Below are positions 18,673 to 29,670 of a stretch of 64,000 nucleotides of DNA, one piece after another. Origin of the DNA: Roseovarius lutimaris (GTDB lineage Bacteria > Pseudomonadota > Alphaproteobacteria > Rhodobacterales > Rhodobacteraceae); assembly GCF_900115165.1 (NCBI RefSeq), contig NZ_FOVP01000014.1:1-64000 (forward strand), in the 5' to 3' direction. A program made the position numbers and the translations under genes. The notes beneath the pieces were generated by a model that was given only the letters and a program-made list of their open reading frames with translations, was not told where the DNA came from and did not search any database. Every line of letters starts with the position of its first letter. Positions within the stretch are counted from its first letter, which is position 1.

Positions 18673-19884
18673 ATGCCCACTGAACGCCTGACTTTCACTG
18701 GCCATGCCGGCCACGAGCTTGTCGCCCGGCTTGATCTGCCAGAGGGTCCGCATCTGGCCACGGCACTGTTTGCGCATTGCTTTACCTGCTCCAAGGATAT
18801 TCCCGCCGCGCGCCGGATCGCGGCGCGCCTTGCCGGGGCGGGCATTGCGGTGTTGCGGTTCGATTTCACCGGGCTTGGCCATTCTGAGGGTGAATTCGAG
18901 AACACCTCGTTTTCCTCCAATGTCGACGATCTTGAGCTGGCGGCCCGCGCGTTGTCTGATCGCGGCATGGCACCGGAGCTTCTGGTCGGCCATAGCCTTG
19001 GCGGCGCTGCCGTTCTGGCCGCCGCCCGCCGGATCGAAAGCACCCGCGCCGTGGTCACCATAGGCGCGCCGTTTGATCCCGACCACGTCACCCATAACTT
19101 CGGCAATGCGCTTGAAAAGATCAAAGACGAAGGTGTCGCCGAAGTCACTCTTGGCGGGCGCAAAATCCGCATCGGCAAGGGCTTTGTCGATGACGTGAAG
19201 GCCGAAACCCTGGAACAGGATATAGCCCACCTCGGCCGCGCCCTTCTGGTGTTGCACGCCCCGCGCGATGCGACCGTCGGCATCGAAAACGCCGCCGAAA
19301 TCTTCAAGACCGCAAAACATCCCAAAAGCTTTGTCACCCTCGACAATGCCGATCACCTGATCACCAATGCCGCGGATGCCGAATATGCCGCGCAGGTGAT
19401 TGCGGCCTGGGTCATGCACTACCTTGATCTGTTGCCCCCCGCGCCCCCGCCGGGCGCGCCTGAAGGCATCGTGCGGGTCAGCGAGGCCAATTCCGACGGC
19501 TACTTGCAAGACATAAATTCCGGCCCCGATCATCATATGCTCGCGGACGAACCAGAGGCCTATGGCGGCACCGACCGCGGCATGTCGCCCTATGGCTTTC
19601 TGGCTGCCGGTCTTGGCGCCTGCACCTCGATGACCATCCGCATGTATGCCCGGCGCAAAGGCTGGCCGCTCACCCATGTCAGCGTCGATGTCTCGCATGA
19701 CAAAGTCCATGCCCAGGACGCCCGCAGCCGCGCGGGCGCACAGGCCGACACGTTCACACGGGTGATCCGGTTAAGCGGCGATCTGGATGAAACCCAGCGC
19801 GAAAAACTTTTGGAAATCGCCGATAAATGCCCGGTGCATCGCACGCTGGAACGCAGCTCGAACATCGTGACCCGGCTGGATTGA
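18673..19884 (+). CDS. Alpha/beta hydrolase fused to an OsmC-type peroxidase domain
   Basis: This 403-residue fusion carries an alpha/beta hydrolase (residues about 1-255) with nucleophile elbow GHSLGG, Ser108, and a late His in DNADHLI. An OsmC/Ohr-like domain (about 265-403) follows with the two redox cysteines Cys317 (GLGACTSM) and Cys386 (KCPVHR). OsmC proteins reduce organic hydroperoxides by a Cys-Cys mechanism. The hydrolase half may release or hydrolyse acyl or ester substrates for it. A proline-rich linker (LLPPAPPPGAPEG) separates the halves. AAAGGAT lies before the ATG at 18673. Confidence 0.88.
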   Translation: MPTERLTFTGHAGHELVARLDLPEGPHLATALFAHCFTCSKDIPAARRIAARLAGAGIAVLRFDFTGLGHSEGEFENTSFSSNVDDLELAARALSDRGMAPELLVGHSLGGAAVLAAARRIESTRAVVTIGAPFDPDHVTHNFGNALEKIKDEGVAEVTLGGRKIRIGKGFVDDVKAETLEQDIAHLGRALLVLHAPRDATVGIENAAEIFKTAKHPKSFVTLDNADHLITNAADAEYAAQVIAAWVMHYLDLLPPAPPPGAPEGIVRVSEANSDGYLQDINSGPDHHMLADEPEAYGGTDRGMSPYGFLAAGLGACTSMTIRMYARRKGWPLTHVSVDVSHDKVHAQDARSRAGAQADTFTRVIRLSGDLDETQREKLLEIADKCPVHRTLERSSNIVTRLD

Positions 19885-19918
19885 GGTCATTTTCTTCTGG
19901 CCAAAAATATCCCGGGGA

Positions 19919-19949
19919 GTCGCCCCTCGGGGCGACGGGGCAGAGCCCC
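19919..19949. terminator. Tandem GC hairpins between convergent genes (repetitive-element type)
   Basis: GTCGCCCC/GGGGCGAC (19919-19926 with 19929-19936) is followed at once by GGGGC/GCCCC (19937-19941 with 19945-19949). The unit lies after AAAAATATCCCGG between the hydrolase-OsmC gene and the convergent receiver gene. From general experience, such tandem hairpins recur at 3' ends in Rhodobacterales genomes. A bidirectional terminator role is likely. Confidence 0.5.
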
Positions 19950-20008
19950 GAACCAAAGAATAACCTTGCGCGCCCTGCGCGCTCAAGTCTTGAAAACCCT
20001 GGCCGCGC

Positions 20009-20371
20009 TCAGGCGGTACGCCCGTAATGCTCGACCATCGCCGCCAGATCCTCCGGCGGGGTATCCGATTGCAGCAAGGCCCGCGCATTCACGCTAAGCT
20101 CAAAGATCGACCCATCCGAGAAAAACCCGGTGTTCGTCACGAAAATCACCTGCGAGTCAGGATAGCGATAGCAGGCAAGATCGGCCACCGCCAGGGCGCT
20201 GCCACGCTCCAGCACGAGATCCAGAATGATCACATCAAAGGCCTGGGTGTTGAGGGCATTGACCGCACTGCCCTGATCGTTTGAAAGATAGACATCCATC
20301 CCAAGCCGCTGCATGTGGTTCTGCCACAGGCGGCCCAGATCGGGCGAGCTTTCAACGATCAAGACGTTCAT
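20009..20371 (-). CDS. Stand-alone receiver-like protein, atypical
   Basis: This 120-residue protein consists of one CheY-like receiver domain. MNVLIVESSPD opens it and VIILDLVLERG contains the putative phospho-acceptor Asp51. The usual acidic pair is reduced to Glu7 followed by serines. The conserved Lys before the last helix appears absent: the loop reads ALLQSDTPPEDL. Phosphorylation by the normal mechanism is therefore doubtful. GAGGA precedes the ATG. No histidine kinase is adjacent. A candidate CtrA box lies about 72 bases upstream. Confidence 0.8.
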   Translation of the reverse strand: MNVLIVESSPDLGRLWQNHMQRLGMDVYLSNDQGSAVNALNTQAFDVIILDLVLERGSALAVADLACYRYPDSQVIFVTNTGFFSDGSIFELSVNARALLQSDTPPEDLAAMVEHYGRTA

Positions 20372-20442
20372 ATATCCTCACGTGGTGCGACGCATGTGGC
20401 CCTTGCCAGCCGCTGCCTCCTTAATGTCTTTGCCTTCAAACC

Positions 20443-20457
20443 TTAACAAAGTGTTAA
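20443..20457. promoter_or_regulatory. Candidate CtrA-binding box (TTAA-N7-TTAA)
   Basis: TTAA at 20443-20446 and TTAA at 20454-20457 are separated by exactly seven bases, and the outer six bases on each side form an inverted repeat. This matches the alphaproteobacterial CtrA consensus. It lies between the divergent receiver gene (start 20371) and the cobalamin cluster (start 20550). Chance occurrence is possible. Confidence 0.4.
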
Positions 20458-20549
20458 TGCCTGCCTGATCGCACAGGTTTCGCATAGGCAACCCTTGCAG
20501 ATTGTGCGGATTTCCGCTTGAACCATTCCAAACAACGAGCGAGCCCCCG

Positions 20550-20930
20550 ATGACAAGCTGGATCACCATTTGCGACACCTGCAAGACACCCGACTGGGAC
20601 GAGGCCACCCAGTCGCGCCCCCACGGTCAGGACATGGCCGACCTGATTGAGGCCGCCGCCGCAGCGCGCGAGGGGGTCAGGACGCGCCGCGTCTCCTGCC
20701 TGATGGGTTGTTCTCATGGCTGCAACGTCGCGGTGCAGGGTGCGGGCAAGCTCGCCTATACCCTTGGCAAATTCGATCCTACGCCCGAGGCCGCTGAGGC
20801 GATCGTCGACTACGCTTGCCTGCATGCCCAGAGCACCAATGGTCAAGTGCCCTACAAACAATGGCCCCAGGGCGTAAAGGGGCATTTCGTCACCCGTCAC
20901 CCCCCCCTGCCCGACACCGCAGAGGAGTAA
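20550..20930 (+). CDS. DUF1636 family cysteine-rich metal-binding protein
   Basis: This 126-residue protein has CDTC near the N-terminus (Cys8, Cys11) and VSCLMGCSHGCNVAV near residue 50, which gives a ferredoxin-like cluster-binding pattern. The family is often encoded inside cobalamin-biosynthesis clusters in alphaproteobacteria and is thought to bind iron-sulfur or another metal. Its role is not established. It ends five bases before the next gene's start, so co-transcription with cobC and cobD is very likely. No cobalamin riboswitch fold was seen upstream. Confidence 0.75.
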   Translation: MTSWITICDTCKTPDWDEATQSRPHGQDMADLIEAAAAAREGVRTRRVSCLMGCSHGCNVAVQGAGKLAYTLGKFDPTPEAAEAIVDYACLHAQSTNGQVPYKQWPQGVKGHFVTRHPPLPDTAEE

Positions 20931-20935
20931 CCGGC

Positions 20936-21874
20936 ATGCTGCGCGATCACGGCGGCGGGCTTGACGCGGCGATTGCACAACATGGCGGGGCGCGCGACGA
21001 CTGGCTTGATCTCTCGACCGGGATCAACCCTCTGCCCTATCCGGTGGGAGCGCTCGACCAAGGCGCCTGGACCGCCCTGCCCGACCGCGCCGCACAAAAC
21101 GCCCTGACCCGCGCCGCCCGCAGCTTTTGGCAGGTGCCAGACGATGCTGCAATTCTCGCCGCCCCTGGCGCCTCAAGCCTGATCGCGCGGCTGCCCGGAC
21201 TGGCCAAAGCAGGACAGGTCCATATCCCCGCGCCAACCTATAACGAACACGCCGCAGGCTTTGCCGCGCATGGCTGGACCGTCACAGCCAAGATCCCCCC
21301 CTGCCCGGATGCCCGCGTCATTGTCCATCCCAACAACCCCACAGGGCATTTTTACGGCGCCGACGACCTTGGCGCGCCGCTCACCGTGATCGACGAGAGC
21401 TTTTGTGACATTGCCCCGATGCGCTCGCTAGTGGCCCATGCCATCCGGCCCGGTCATATCGTTCTGAAAAGCTTTGGGAAATTCTGGGGGCTGGCGGGGC
21501 TGCGCCTTGGCTTTGCCATCGGCCCCGCGCCGCTGATTGCGCAGCTGCAAGAGATGCTCGGCCCCTGGCCCGTCTCTGGCCCGGCGCTTGCCATCGGCGC
21601 GCGCGCGCTTGGCGATCACCCCTGGGCAGAGGCAACCCGCGACCGGCTTGCAACCGACGCCGCGCGGCTTGATCGGCTGATGCAGGGCGCGGGGGCCGAG
21701 GTGACCGGCGGCACCGCGTTGTTCCGGCTATACCGGGTGGACAACGCCCGACACTGGCAGGACCGGCTTGCCAGCCACCGCATTCTTGGCCGCATCTTTC
21801 CCTATGCCGATGACCTGATCCGCCTCGGCCTGCCTGCGCCACACGGCTGGGCGCAGATCGAGCGTGCGCTATGA
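20936..21874 (+). CDS. cobC: Threonine-phosphate decarboxylase-like aminotransferase (cobalamin pathway)
   Basis: This 312-residue PLP enzyme of the class I aminotransferase fold has [12 protein letters not shown] at the N-terminus (typical CobC), HPNNPTGHF, and the PLP lysine in [17 protein letters not shown]. In the Pseudomonas naming scheme this is CobC (Salmonella CobD). It makes (R)-1-amino-2-propanol phosphate from threonine phosphate, which CobD then attaches to cobyric acid. AGGAG lies before the ATG at 20936. Its stop overlaps the next ATG by four bases. Confidence 0.88.
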   Translation: MLRDHGGGLDAAIAQHGGARDDWLDLSTGINPLPYPVGALDQGAWTALPDRAAQNALTRAARSFWQVPDDAAILAAPGASSLIARLPGLAKAGQVHIPAPTYNEHAAGFAAHGWTVTAKIPPCPDARVIVHPNNPTGHFYGADDLGAPLTVIDESFCDIAPMRSLVAHAIRPGHIVLKSFGKFWGLAGLRLGFAIGPAPLIAQLQEMLGPWPVSGPALAIGARALGDHPWAEATRDRLATDAARLDRLMQGAGAEVTGGTALFRLYRVDNARHWQDRLASHRILGRIFPYADDLIRLGLPAPHGWAQIERAL

Positions 21875-22773
21875 CGCTGGTGCTGGCGATGCTGCTTGAT
21901 GCGGCCCTGGGCGAGCCGCGCTGGCTCTGGGATCGCGTGCCGCATCCGGCGGTTCTGATGGGGCGCGCGGTGGGCTGGTGCGATGCGCGGCTCAACCAGG
22001 GCCCGGCGCGGCGCAGGCGCGGGATTATCACCATGATCCTGCTTGGCCTTGGCGCCTTGGCACTTGGCACGCTGCTGGAAGAGCTTGGGCCGGTGGTCGA
22101 GGTTCTTGTCGCCGCAATCCTTCTTGCACAACGCTCGCTGGTTGATCATGTGGCCGCTGTGGGCGATGCTTTGCGGGTGTCGCGTGGCGATGCCCGGCGC
22201 GCTGTCGCGCAGATCGTCGGGCGCGATACCGCCGCGATGGAGCCCTCTGACGTGGCGCGCGGCGCGATCGAATCGGCCGCCGAGAACCTGAGCGACGGCG
22301 TCATTGCGCCGGCTTTCTGGTTTCTGATCGCAGGTCTGCCCGGGATTTTGCTCTATAAAATCACCAATACCGCCGACAGCATGATCGGTTATCGTACCAA
22401 TAAATACCATGATTTCGGCTGGGCGGCGGCCCGGTTTGACGATCTGCTCAATCTTATCCCCGCGCGCCTGACGGCGATGCTGATCGTGGCGAGCCACGCG
22501 ATCTGGTACGCTTGGCCCGCGATTGTGGCCGAGGCCCCGCGCCACCGCTCTCCCAATGCCGGCTGGCCCGAGGCGGCGATGGCGCGCGCGCTTGGCGTGG
22601 CCCTCGCGGGGCCGCGCACCTATCATGGCGTGCTGACCGATTTTCCCTATGTTAACGGCACCGGGCACAAGGACATCGGCGCGCCCGAGGTGGACGCCGC
22701 CTGTCGCGCGCTCTGGCGGGTCTGGGCGGGGGCCTTGGGGCTGGCGATTCTGCTGGCGCTGGTGTTTCACTAA
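21871..22773 (+). CDS. cobD: Adenosylcobinamide-phosphate synthase (CobD/CbiB)
   Basis: This 300-residue membrane protein has the CbiB signatures HPAVLMGR near the N-terminus and [17 protein letters not shown] near residue 132. [12 protein letters not shown] and [12 protein letters not shown] complete the family pattern. It joins aminopropanol phosphate to adenosylcobyric acid at the inner membrane. It overlaps cobC by ATGA, so synthesis is coupled. The same genome region holds an MttB-family gene whose relatives work with corrinoid proteins. Confidence 0.93.
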   Translation: MTLVLAMLLDAALGEPRWLWDRVPHPAVLMGRAVGWCDARLNQGPARRRRGIITMILLGLGALALGTLLEELGPVVEVLVAAILLAQRSLVDHVAAVGDALRVSRGDARRAVAQIVGRDTAAMEPSDVARGAIESAAENLSDGVIAPAFWFLIAGLPGILLYKITNTADSMIGYRTNKYHDFGWAAARFDDLLNLIPARLTAMLIVASHAIWYAWPAIVAEAPRHRSPNAGWPEAAMARALGVALAGPRTYHGVLTDFPYVNGTGHKDIGAPEVDAACRALWRVWAGALGLAILLALVFH

Positions 22774-22798
22774 ACCGACGAACAGAAAGGCACGGGAC

Positions 22799-23968
22799 AT
22801 GCGAGGGATCACAGCGGCGCTGGCGCTTTGGCTGGCAGGCGGAACGATGGCAAGCGCCGAATGCGGCGGCGGATTTCAATCCTTCGTTCAGGGGTTGCGC
22901 CAAGAGGCCGTGGCCAAAGGCCATGCCTCGGCCACGGTGGATCGCTTTTTCGCCAGCGCGCGCCAAGATCCCAAGGTCTTGCAGGCCGACCGCCGTCAGG
23001 GCGTGTTTCAGCTTCCCTTTACCGATTTCGCCCGCCGCCTGATCAGCAATAACCGCCTTAACAAGGGCCGCGCCATGGCCAAACGCCACAAGGCCAGCTT
23101 TGATCAGATCGCGCGCAGCTATGGCATCGACGCCGGTGTCCTGCTGGCGTTCTGGGCATTCGAGACCGACTATGGCGCCTTTCAGGGCGACTTCAACACG
23201 CTGAACGCGCTTGTGACGCTGGCGCATGATTGCCGCCGTCCGGCACTGTTTCGCCCGCAGATTTTTGCGGCGCTTGAGCTTTACGAGAATGGCGATTTCG
23301 ACCCGGCCACCACCACTGGGGCCTGGGCCGGGGAAATCGGCATGGTCCAGATGCTGCCGCGCGACATTCTGGAAAACGGGGTCGATGGCGATGGCGATGG
23401 GCATGTGCGCCTCAGGACCTCGCCCGCCGATGCGCTTCTGTCCGGGGCCAAGATGCTAAGCGGGTTTGGTTGGCGCAAGGGCGAGCCGTGGCTGCAAGAG
23501 GTCGCCTTGCCCGCCGGGTTTGATTGGTCGCAAAGCGGGCTTGAAACGGTCAAACCCGGCGCAGAGTGGGCGCGCATGGGGGTAAGGCCGCGTCATGGCA
23601 AGATCAGCGCCGCCCTGCCCGCCCGCGTGATCCTGCCGCAAGGCAAGGGCGGGCCTGCCTTTCTCGCCTATCCCAATTTCGACGTTTATTTCGAATGGAA
23701 CCAAAGCTTTACCTATGTTCTGACCGCCGCCTATTTCGCCAACCGTCTTGCCGGTGCGCCGGTCTTCGATCCGGGCAACCCCGATCCGGGCCTGTCGGGC
23801 GATCAGATGAAGGCGCTTCAGAGCAAGCTGGCCAGGCGCGGCTATGATGTGGGCAAGATCGACGGCATTCTGGGGGCGGGCACCCGCGCGGCGGTGCGCG
23901 ACATGCAGGCCCGCCTTGGCCTGCCTGCCGATGCCTGGCCGACCCGCGCCTTGCTCGACAGGCTCTGA
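22799..23968 (+). CDS. Periplasmic lytic murein transglycosylase (MltB/SLT type 3) with peptidoglycan-binding domain
   Basis: This 389-residue precursor has a cleavable signal peptide (MRGITAALALWLAGGTMASA). A lytic transglycosylase domain follows, with catalytic Glu122 in FWAFETDYG. TGAWAGEIGMVQMLPRDI comes next, as in the MltB family. A C-terminal PG_binding_1 domain (about residues 330-389) contains LQSKLARRGYD and DGILGAGTRAAVRDMQ. It cleaves glycan strands with formation of 1,6-anhydromuramic acid. No lipobox cysteine is placed at the cleavage site, so it is probably soluble. It follows cobD by 25 bases but is likely unrelated in function. Confidence 0.92.
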   Translation: MRGITAALALWLAGGTMASAECGGGFQSFVQGLRQEAVAKGHASATVDRFFASARQDPKVLQADRRQGVFQLPFTDFARRLISNNRLNKGRAMAKRHKASFDQIARSYGIDAGVLLAFWAFETDYGAFQGDFNTLNALVTLAHDCRRPALFRPQIFAALELYENGDFDPATTTGAWAGEIGMVQMLPRDILENGVDGDGDGHVRLRTSPADALLSGAKMLSGFGWRKGEPWLQEVALPAGFDWSQSGLETVKPGAEWARMGVRPRHGKISAALPARVILPQGKGGPAFLAYPNFDVYFEWNQSFTYVLTAAYFANRLAGAPVFDPGNPDPGLSGDQMKALQSKLARRGYDVGKIDGILGAGTRAAVRDMQARLGLPADAWPTRALLDRL

Positions 23969-24001
23969 TCCGCGCCTCGATAGAAATAACCCAAGGCTAT
24001 C

Positions 24002-24022
24002 GTTACGATTACAAAATGTAAC
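24002..24022. promoter_or_regulatory. LysR-type palindrome (GTTAC-N11-GTAAC) upstream of katG
   Basis: Perfect 5-bp arms with an 11-base spacer fit the T-N11-A architecture of LysR-type regulators such as OxyR. The site lies 174 bases before the katG start in an AT-richer stretch. No oxyR gene is in the window, so the regulator would act in trans. Confidence 0.35.
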
Positions 24023-24136
24023 TTAAACCTATGGTATGGATTTGATATGTAATCCTCAGACTTGATCGGGAGGAGAGGGTCCACCTGTGCGGCCCTATCA
24101 GGCATGCGACATCTGGAAATCATGCTAAGTGTTTGA

Positions 24137-26362
<2,226 letters not shown>

Positions 26363-26381
26363 TTCACCACGAAACCATCCG

Positions 26382-26407
26382 GGCGCGGCACATCAAATCG
26401 CCGCGCC
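26382..26407 (+). terminator. Hairpin after katG
   Basis: Perfect 8-bp arms GGCGCGGC (26382-26389) and GCCGCGCC (26400-26407) with a 10-base loop lie 20 bases after the katG stop. Only short T runs follow. Confidence 0.5.
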
Positions 26408-26537
26408 TGGAAACGCCTTTCTTGGCCCCCATCCGGTAAACGGTCACGCTTTTTGATAACGTTCTACGCAATCACATGGGCCTGATCGGGGTCTGTATCC
26501 TGTTTACGGATCATCCCCCGCCGTCATGCGGCAAAAT

Positions 26538-27344
26538 TCAGCTATCCAGCGCGCCAGAGGCCAGAACCCCAAGCATCTCGCGGTGCAGTTCAGGGGTCGC
26601 AGCGGCGATGACCCGACCCTCCGAGGCCAGCGTCAGCGCCTGCCCCTGCCAATCGGTTATCACACCGCCCGCGCCTTCGATCACCGGCACCAGCGCCATG
26701 TAATCATAGGGCTGGAGATCCATCTCGAACACCGCATCCACATGCCCCGAGGCCAATAGCCCATAGGCATAGCAATCGCCGCCAAAGCGGCGCATTGCCG
26801 CCCGGCCCGACAGCGCCTCGAACAGGCAAAGCCCGGCAGCGTCGAAGATATCAGGCGATGTGGTATAAAGCCGGGCCTTGGACAGCGAAGTGCAGCCGCT
26901 TGTTTTGCAGAGGCTATCGCCAAACATGCTCGGCGCGCCCGCCATTCCGGTCCAACGTTCGCCGGTGAACGGAATCGCGATCACCCCCAGATCGGGCGCG
27001 CCATCGCGCAGATGTGCGATCAGGGTGCCGAAGGTTGGCATGCCGCTGACAAAGCTTTTCGTGCCGTCAATCGGGTCGATCACCCAGATATCCCTGCGAT
27101 CCAGGCCGTGTTGGCCGTGCTCCTCGCCATATATTCCGTGATCGGGGTGCATTTGCGTGATTCGATCCCGCATCGCCGCCTCAACAGAACGGTCCGCGAT
27201 GGTCACGGGCGACAAATCTTGCTTTTCCAACACATCCAGCTTGGTGCGGAAATACTGCAGCGCGATTGGCTGCGCAATATCCGCCAACTCATGCGCAAAT
27301 GCGCAAAGTGCCTTGTTTTTCAGGGCTGCTGGTGTGGTTTGCAT
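26538..27344 (-). CDS. hisN: Inositol-monophosphatase-family phosphatase, probable histidinol-phosphatase
   Basis: This 268-residue Mg-dependent phosphatase has GEEHG (metal ligands) and the family signature WVIDPIDGTKSFVSG. The second metal site is in LQPYDYMALVPVIEGAGG. The order TKSF after DPIDG, rather than TTNF, is typical of the HisN branch that dephosphorylates histidinol phosphate. Other inositol-phosphatase-like roles remain possible. No his gene is adjacent. It converges on katG. The 214 bases upstream hold no gene. Confidence 0.8.
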   Translation of the reverse strand: MQTTPAALKNKALCAFAHELADIAQPIALQYFRTKLDVLEKQDLSPVTIADRSVEAAMRDRITQMHPDHGIYGEEHGQHGLDRRDIWVIDPIDGTKSFVSGMPTFGTLIAHLRDGAPDLGVIAIPFTGERWTGMAGAPSMFGDSLCKTSGCTSLSKARLYTTSPDIFDAAGLCLFEALSGRAAMRRFGGDCYAYGLLASGHVDAVFEMDLQPYDYMALVPVIEGAGGVITDWQGQALTLASEGRVIAAATPELHREMLGVLASGALDS

Positions 27345-27558
27345 GGTTTTCCCTCATTTGAACGACCCAATGCGCCAATGTCGCGCCCGGATGCAATTAG
27401 CCATAGACAAAACCCAAAAAAATGCAAGACTACACAAATACCCACAAAACCCGGCAGGTGGATCCTCCTCTGCCCGAGGGGGTGGAGACCAAAAGAACGG
27501 CTCAAAGGCCGCTACTCGCCCACCACCGCCGTGGGCACCCGACAACAAGGAGATGACC

Positions 27559-28560
27559 ATGACTGTTTTCAAACTAACCGCATCGCTTTTGGCGCTTGGC
27601 ATGGCGCTGCCCGCCGCCGCCGGCGAGCTTACGATCTATACCGCGCTTGAAGAGGAAGAGCTGGCCGCCTACACCGAAGCGGCGCAAAAGGCCCTGCCGG
27701 ATGTAGAGCTGAACGTGCTGCGCCTGTCCACCGGCAAGCTTGGTGCGCGCATTCTGGCCGAGGCCGGCAACCCGCAGGCCGATGTAATCTGGGGCTGGGC
27801 CGTGACGGCCATGATGGACCCGCGCGTACTTGAGATGATGACGCCCTATGCGCCTGCGGGTGTTGAGGTGCTGCCCGACCGTTTCCGCGATTCCGATGAC
27901 CGCTGGTATGCGCCCATCGGCTATATGGGTGCGTTTTGCGTGAACAAACCCCGGCTTGAGGAAAAGGGCCTGCCCATGCCGACAAGCTGGGCCGACCTTG
28001 AACAAGAGGGGTTCAAGGGCGAAGTGCTGATGCCTGACCCCAACTCGTCGGGCACGGGGTATCTGCATGTCAACGCGGTGCTGCAAAGCATGGGAAAAGA
28101 GGCCGGCTGGGCACAGCTTGAGGCGGTCGACCCCAATATGGCGCAATACACCTCGTCCGGGTCCAAGCCGTGCAAATCGGCCCGTGTTGGGGAATATACG
28201 GTTGGCATTTCGCTGGCCTTCACGGCAATGCAATCGATTCAGGAAGGCTATCCGCTGGCCATGGTCTTCCCCGAAGGCGGCGTTGGTTATGAGCTTGAGG
28301 CCAATGGCATTCTGTCCAGCTCCGATAATGTCGGGGACGCGCAAAAGTTCCTTGACTGGACCATGTCGGACGAGGCCATCGCGCTTTATGGTGCCTATAA
28401 GGCCCTGGTCACCGTGCCGGGCGTTGAAGGCTCCGAAGCCGCCAAGGCGGCGGGGCTGCCTGCGGATATCGGCACCGTTCTGGCCGATGTCGATTTCGAC
28501 GCCTCTGCCAAACAACAGGTCGAGGTCAAGGCCGAATGGCGCGAGCGCTTCGGTCGCTAA
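27559..28560 (+). CDS. Periplasmic substrate-binding protein, 2-aminoethylphosphonate/iron ABC importer type
   Basis: This 333-residue extracellular solute-binding protein has a signal peptide (residues 1 to about 21). LTIYTALEEEELAAY resembles the start of FbpA-like and PhnS2-like binders. GNPQADVIWGWAV and MPDPNSSGTGYLHV lie in the ligand cleft. The fused permease downstream is characteristic of the aminoethylphosphonate-type systems. The iron-binding tandem tyrosines of FbpA are not evident, so phosphonate or another small anion is more likely. AGGAG precedes the ATG at 27559 by 6 bases. No phosphonate-degrading gene is nearby. Confidence 0.78.
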   Translation: MTVFKLTASLLALGMALPAAAGELTIYTALEEEELAAYTEAAQKALPDVELNVLRLSTGKLGARILAEAGNPQADVIWGWAVTAMMDPRVLEMMTPYAPAGVEVLPDRFRDSDDRWYAPIGYMGAFCVNKPRLEEKGLPMPTSWADLEQEGFKGEVLMPDPNSSGTGYLHVNAVLQSMGKEAGWAQLEAVDPNMAQYTSSGSKPCKSARVGEYTVGISLAFTAMQSIQEGYPLAMVFPEGGVGYELEANGILSSSDNVGDAQKFLDWTMSDEAIALYGAYKALVTVPGVEGSEAAKAAGLPADIGTVLADVDFDASAKQQVEVKAEWRERFGR

Positions 28561-28572
28561 GACCGGTTACCC

Positions 28573-28600
28573 CGTGACGGCGGCGTGATCCGCCGTCACG
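28573..28600 (+). terminator. Perfect 11-bp hairpin between binding-protein and ATPase genes
   Basis: Arms CGTGACGGCGG (28573-28583) and CCGCCGTCACG (28590-28600) pair perfectly around a 6-base loop. They lie 12 bases after the binding-protein stop. In ABC operons such intergenic hairpins usually protect the binding-protein mRNA or cause partial termination, which raises the level of the periplasmic protein over the membrane subunits. No T tract follows. Confidence 0.6.
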
Positions 28601-28641
28601 TTATCACCACAAAGCCCCCTGCAAGCACCGGAAGATCCCAG

Positions 28642-29670
28642 ATGTATCTTAGCGTCGAGAACGCAACCAAGACGTTCGGAAAATTCACCGCCCTCGATGA
28701 CGTTTCGATCAGCATCGAGAAAGGCGAATTCGTCTGCCTTCTGGGACCGTCGGGCTGTGGCAAAACCACGCTTTTGCGGATCATCGCCGGGCTGACCGAA
28801 ACCGACGCGGGCACGGTCAGCGTCGAGGGCGAAACGCTATCGAACCTGCCTGCGCGCAAGCGTGGCTTTGGCATCGTGTTCCAATCCTATTCGTTGTTTC
28901 CCAACATGACCGTGGCCGAGAACATCGGCTATGGCCTCAAGATCCGCGGCGCCCCGAATGATCGTATTGCGGCACGGGTCCGCGAGTTGCTTGACCTGAT
29001 CAAGATGCCGACCCTGGCCGACAAGTTTCCCGCGCAGCTGTCGGGCGGTCAGCAACAGCGCATCGCCCTGGCCCGCGCCATTGCGGTTGACCCGCGCGTC
29101 CTGCTGCTGGACGAGCCGCTTTCGGCCCTCGACGCCAAGGTGCGCGCCGATCTGCGCGGCGAGATCCGGCACCTGCAACGCAGCCTTGGCATTCCCACCC
29201 TGATGGTGACCCACGATCAGGAAGAGGCGCTTGCACTGGCCGACAAGATCATCTGCATGAACCACGGAACCGTCGTGCAGGCCGGCCCCCCCGAGGATCT
29301 CTATCACCGGCCCGCCACGCGATTCGTGGCCGATTTCATGGGTACGAGCAATCTGATCGAAACCGATGTGATCCGCCGGGTTCAGCCCAAGTTGTTGCAG
29401 ACCCGCCCAAACGGCGCGGATGCAGAGTACATCGCCTGTATCCGGCCCGAACATATTGACCTGACGCCTGATGCAGAGGGCCCCGCCACCGTGCGGGACA
29501 TCAGCTTTCTTGGAAATCTCAAGCGGCTCGACCTCGATAGCCCGCTTGGCCCGCTTCAGGTGGAAACCCACGGTGTGGACATGTTTAGCCCCGGTGACCG
29601 GCTATCGCTCGCAATCGCGCCGGATCACTGTGTCTGGGTCCGTGATGATCTGACCGGAGCCGGGGCATGA
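28642..29670 (+). CDS. ABC importer ATP-binding protein
   Basis: This 342-residue ATPase has Walker A GPSGCGKTT (about residues 36-44), Q-loop FQSYSLFP, signature LSGGQQQR, Walker B VLLLDEPLSALD and H-loop TLMVTHDQ. A C-terminal TOBE-like regulatory domain (about 235-342) contains IRPEHIDL. It energises the importer formed with the flanking genes. The ATG at 28642 follows the intergenic hairpin. Its stop overlaps the permease start by ATGA. Confidence 0.93.
   Translation: MYLSVENATKTFGKFTALDDVSISIEKGEFVCLLGPSGCGKTTLLRIIAGLTETDAGTVSVEGETLSNLPARKRGFGIVFQSYSLFPNMTVAENIGYGLKIRGAPNDRIAARVRELLDLIKMPTLADKFPAQLSGGQQQRIALARAIAVDPRVLLLDEPLSALDAKVRADLRGEIRHLQRSLGIPTLMVTHDQEEALALADKIICMNHGTVVQAGPPEDLYHRPATRFVADFMGTSNLIETDVIRRVQPKLLQTRPNGADAEYIACIRPEHIDLTPDAEGPATVRDISFLGNLKRLDLDSPLGPLQVETHGVDMFSPGDRLSLAIAPDHCVWVRDDLTGAGA

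Noticed and set aside
20372..20549. Cobalamin riboswitch upstream of the cobalamin cluster
   Set aside because: I looked for the conserved B12-box and paired stems and did not see them; the gap is also short for a full riboswitch.
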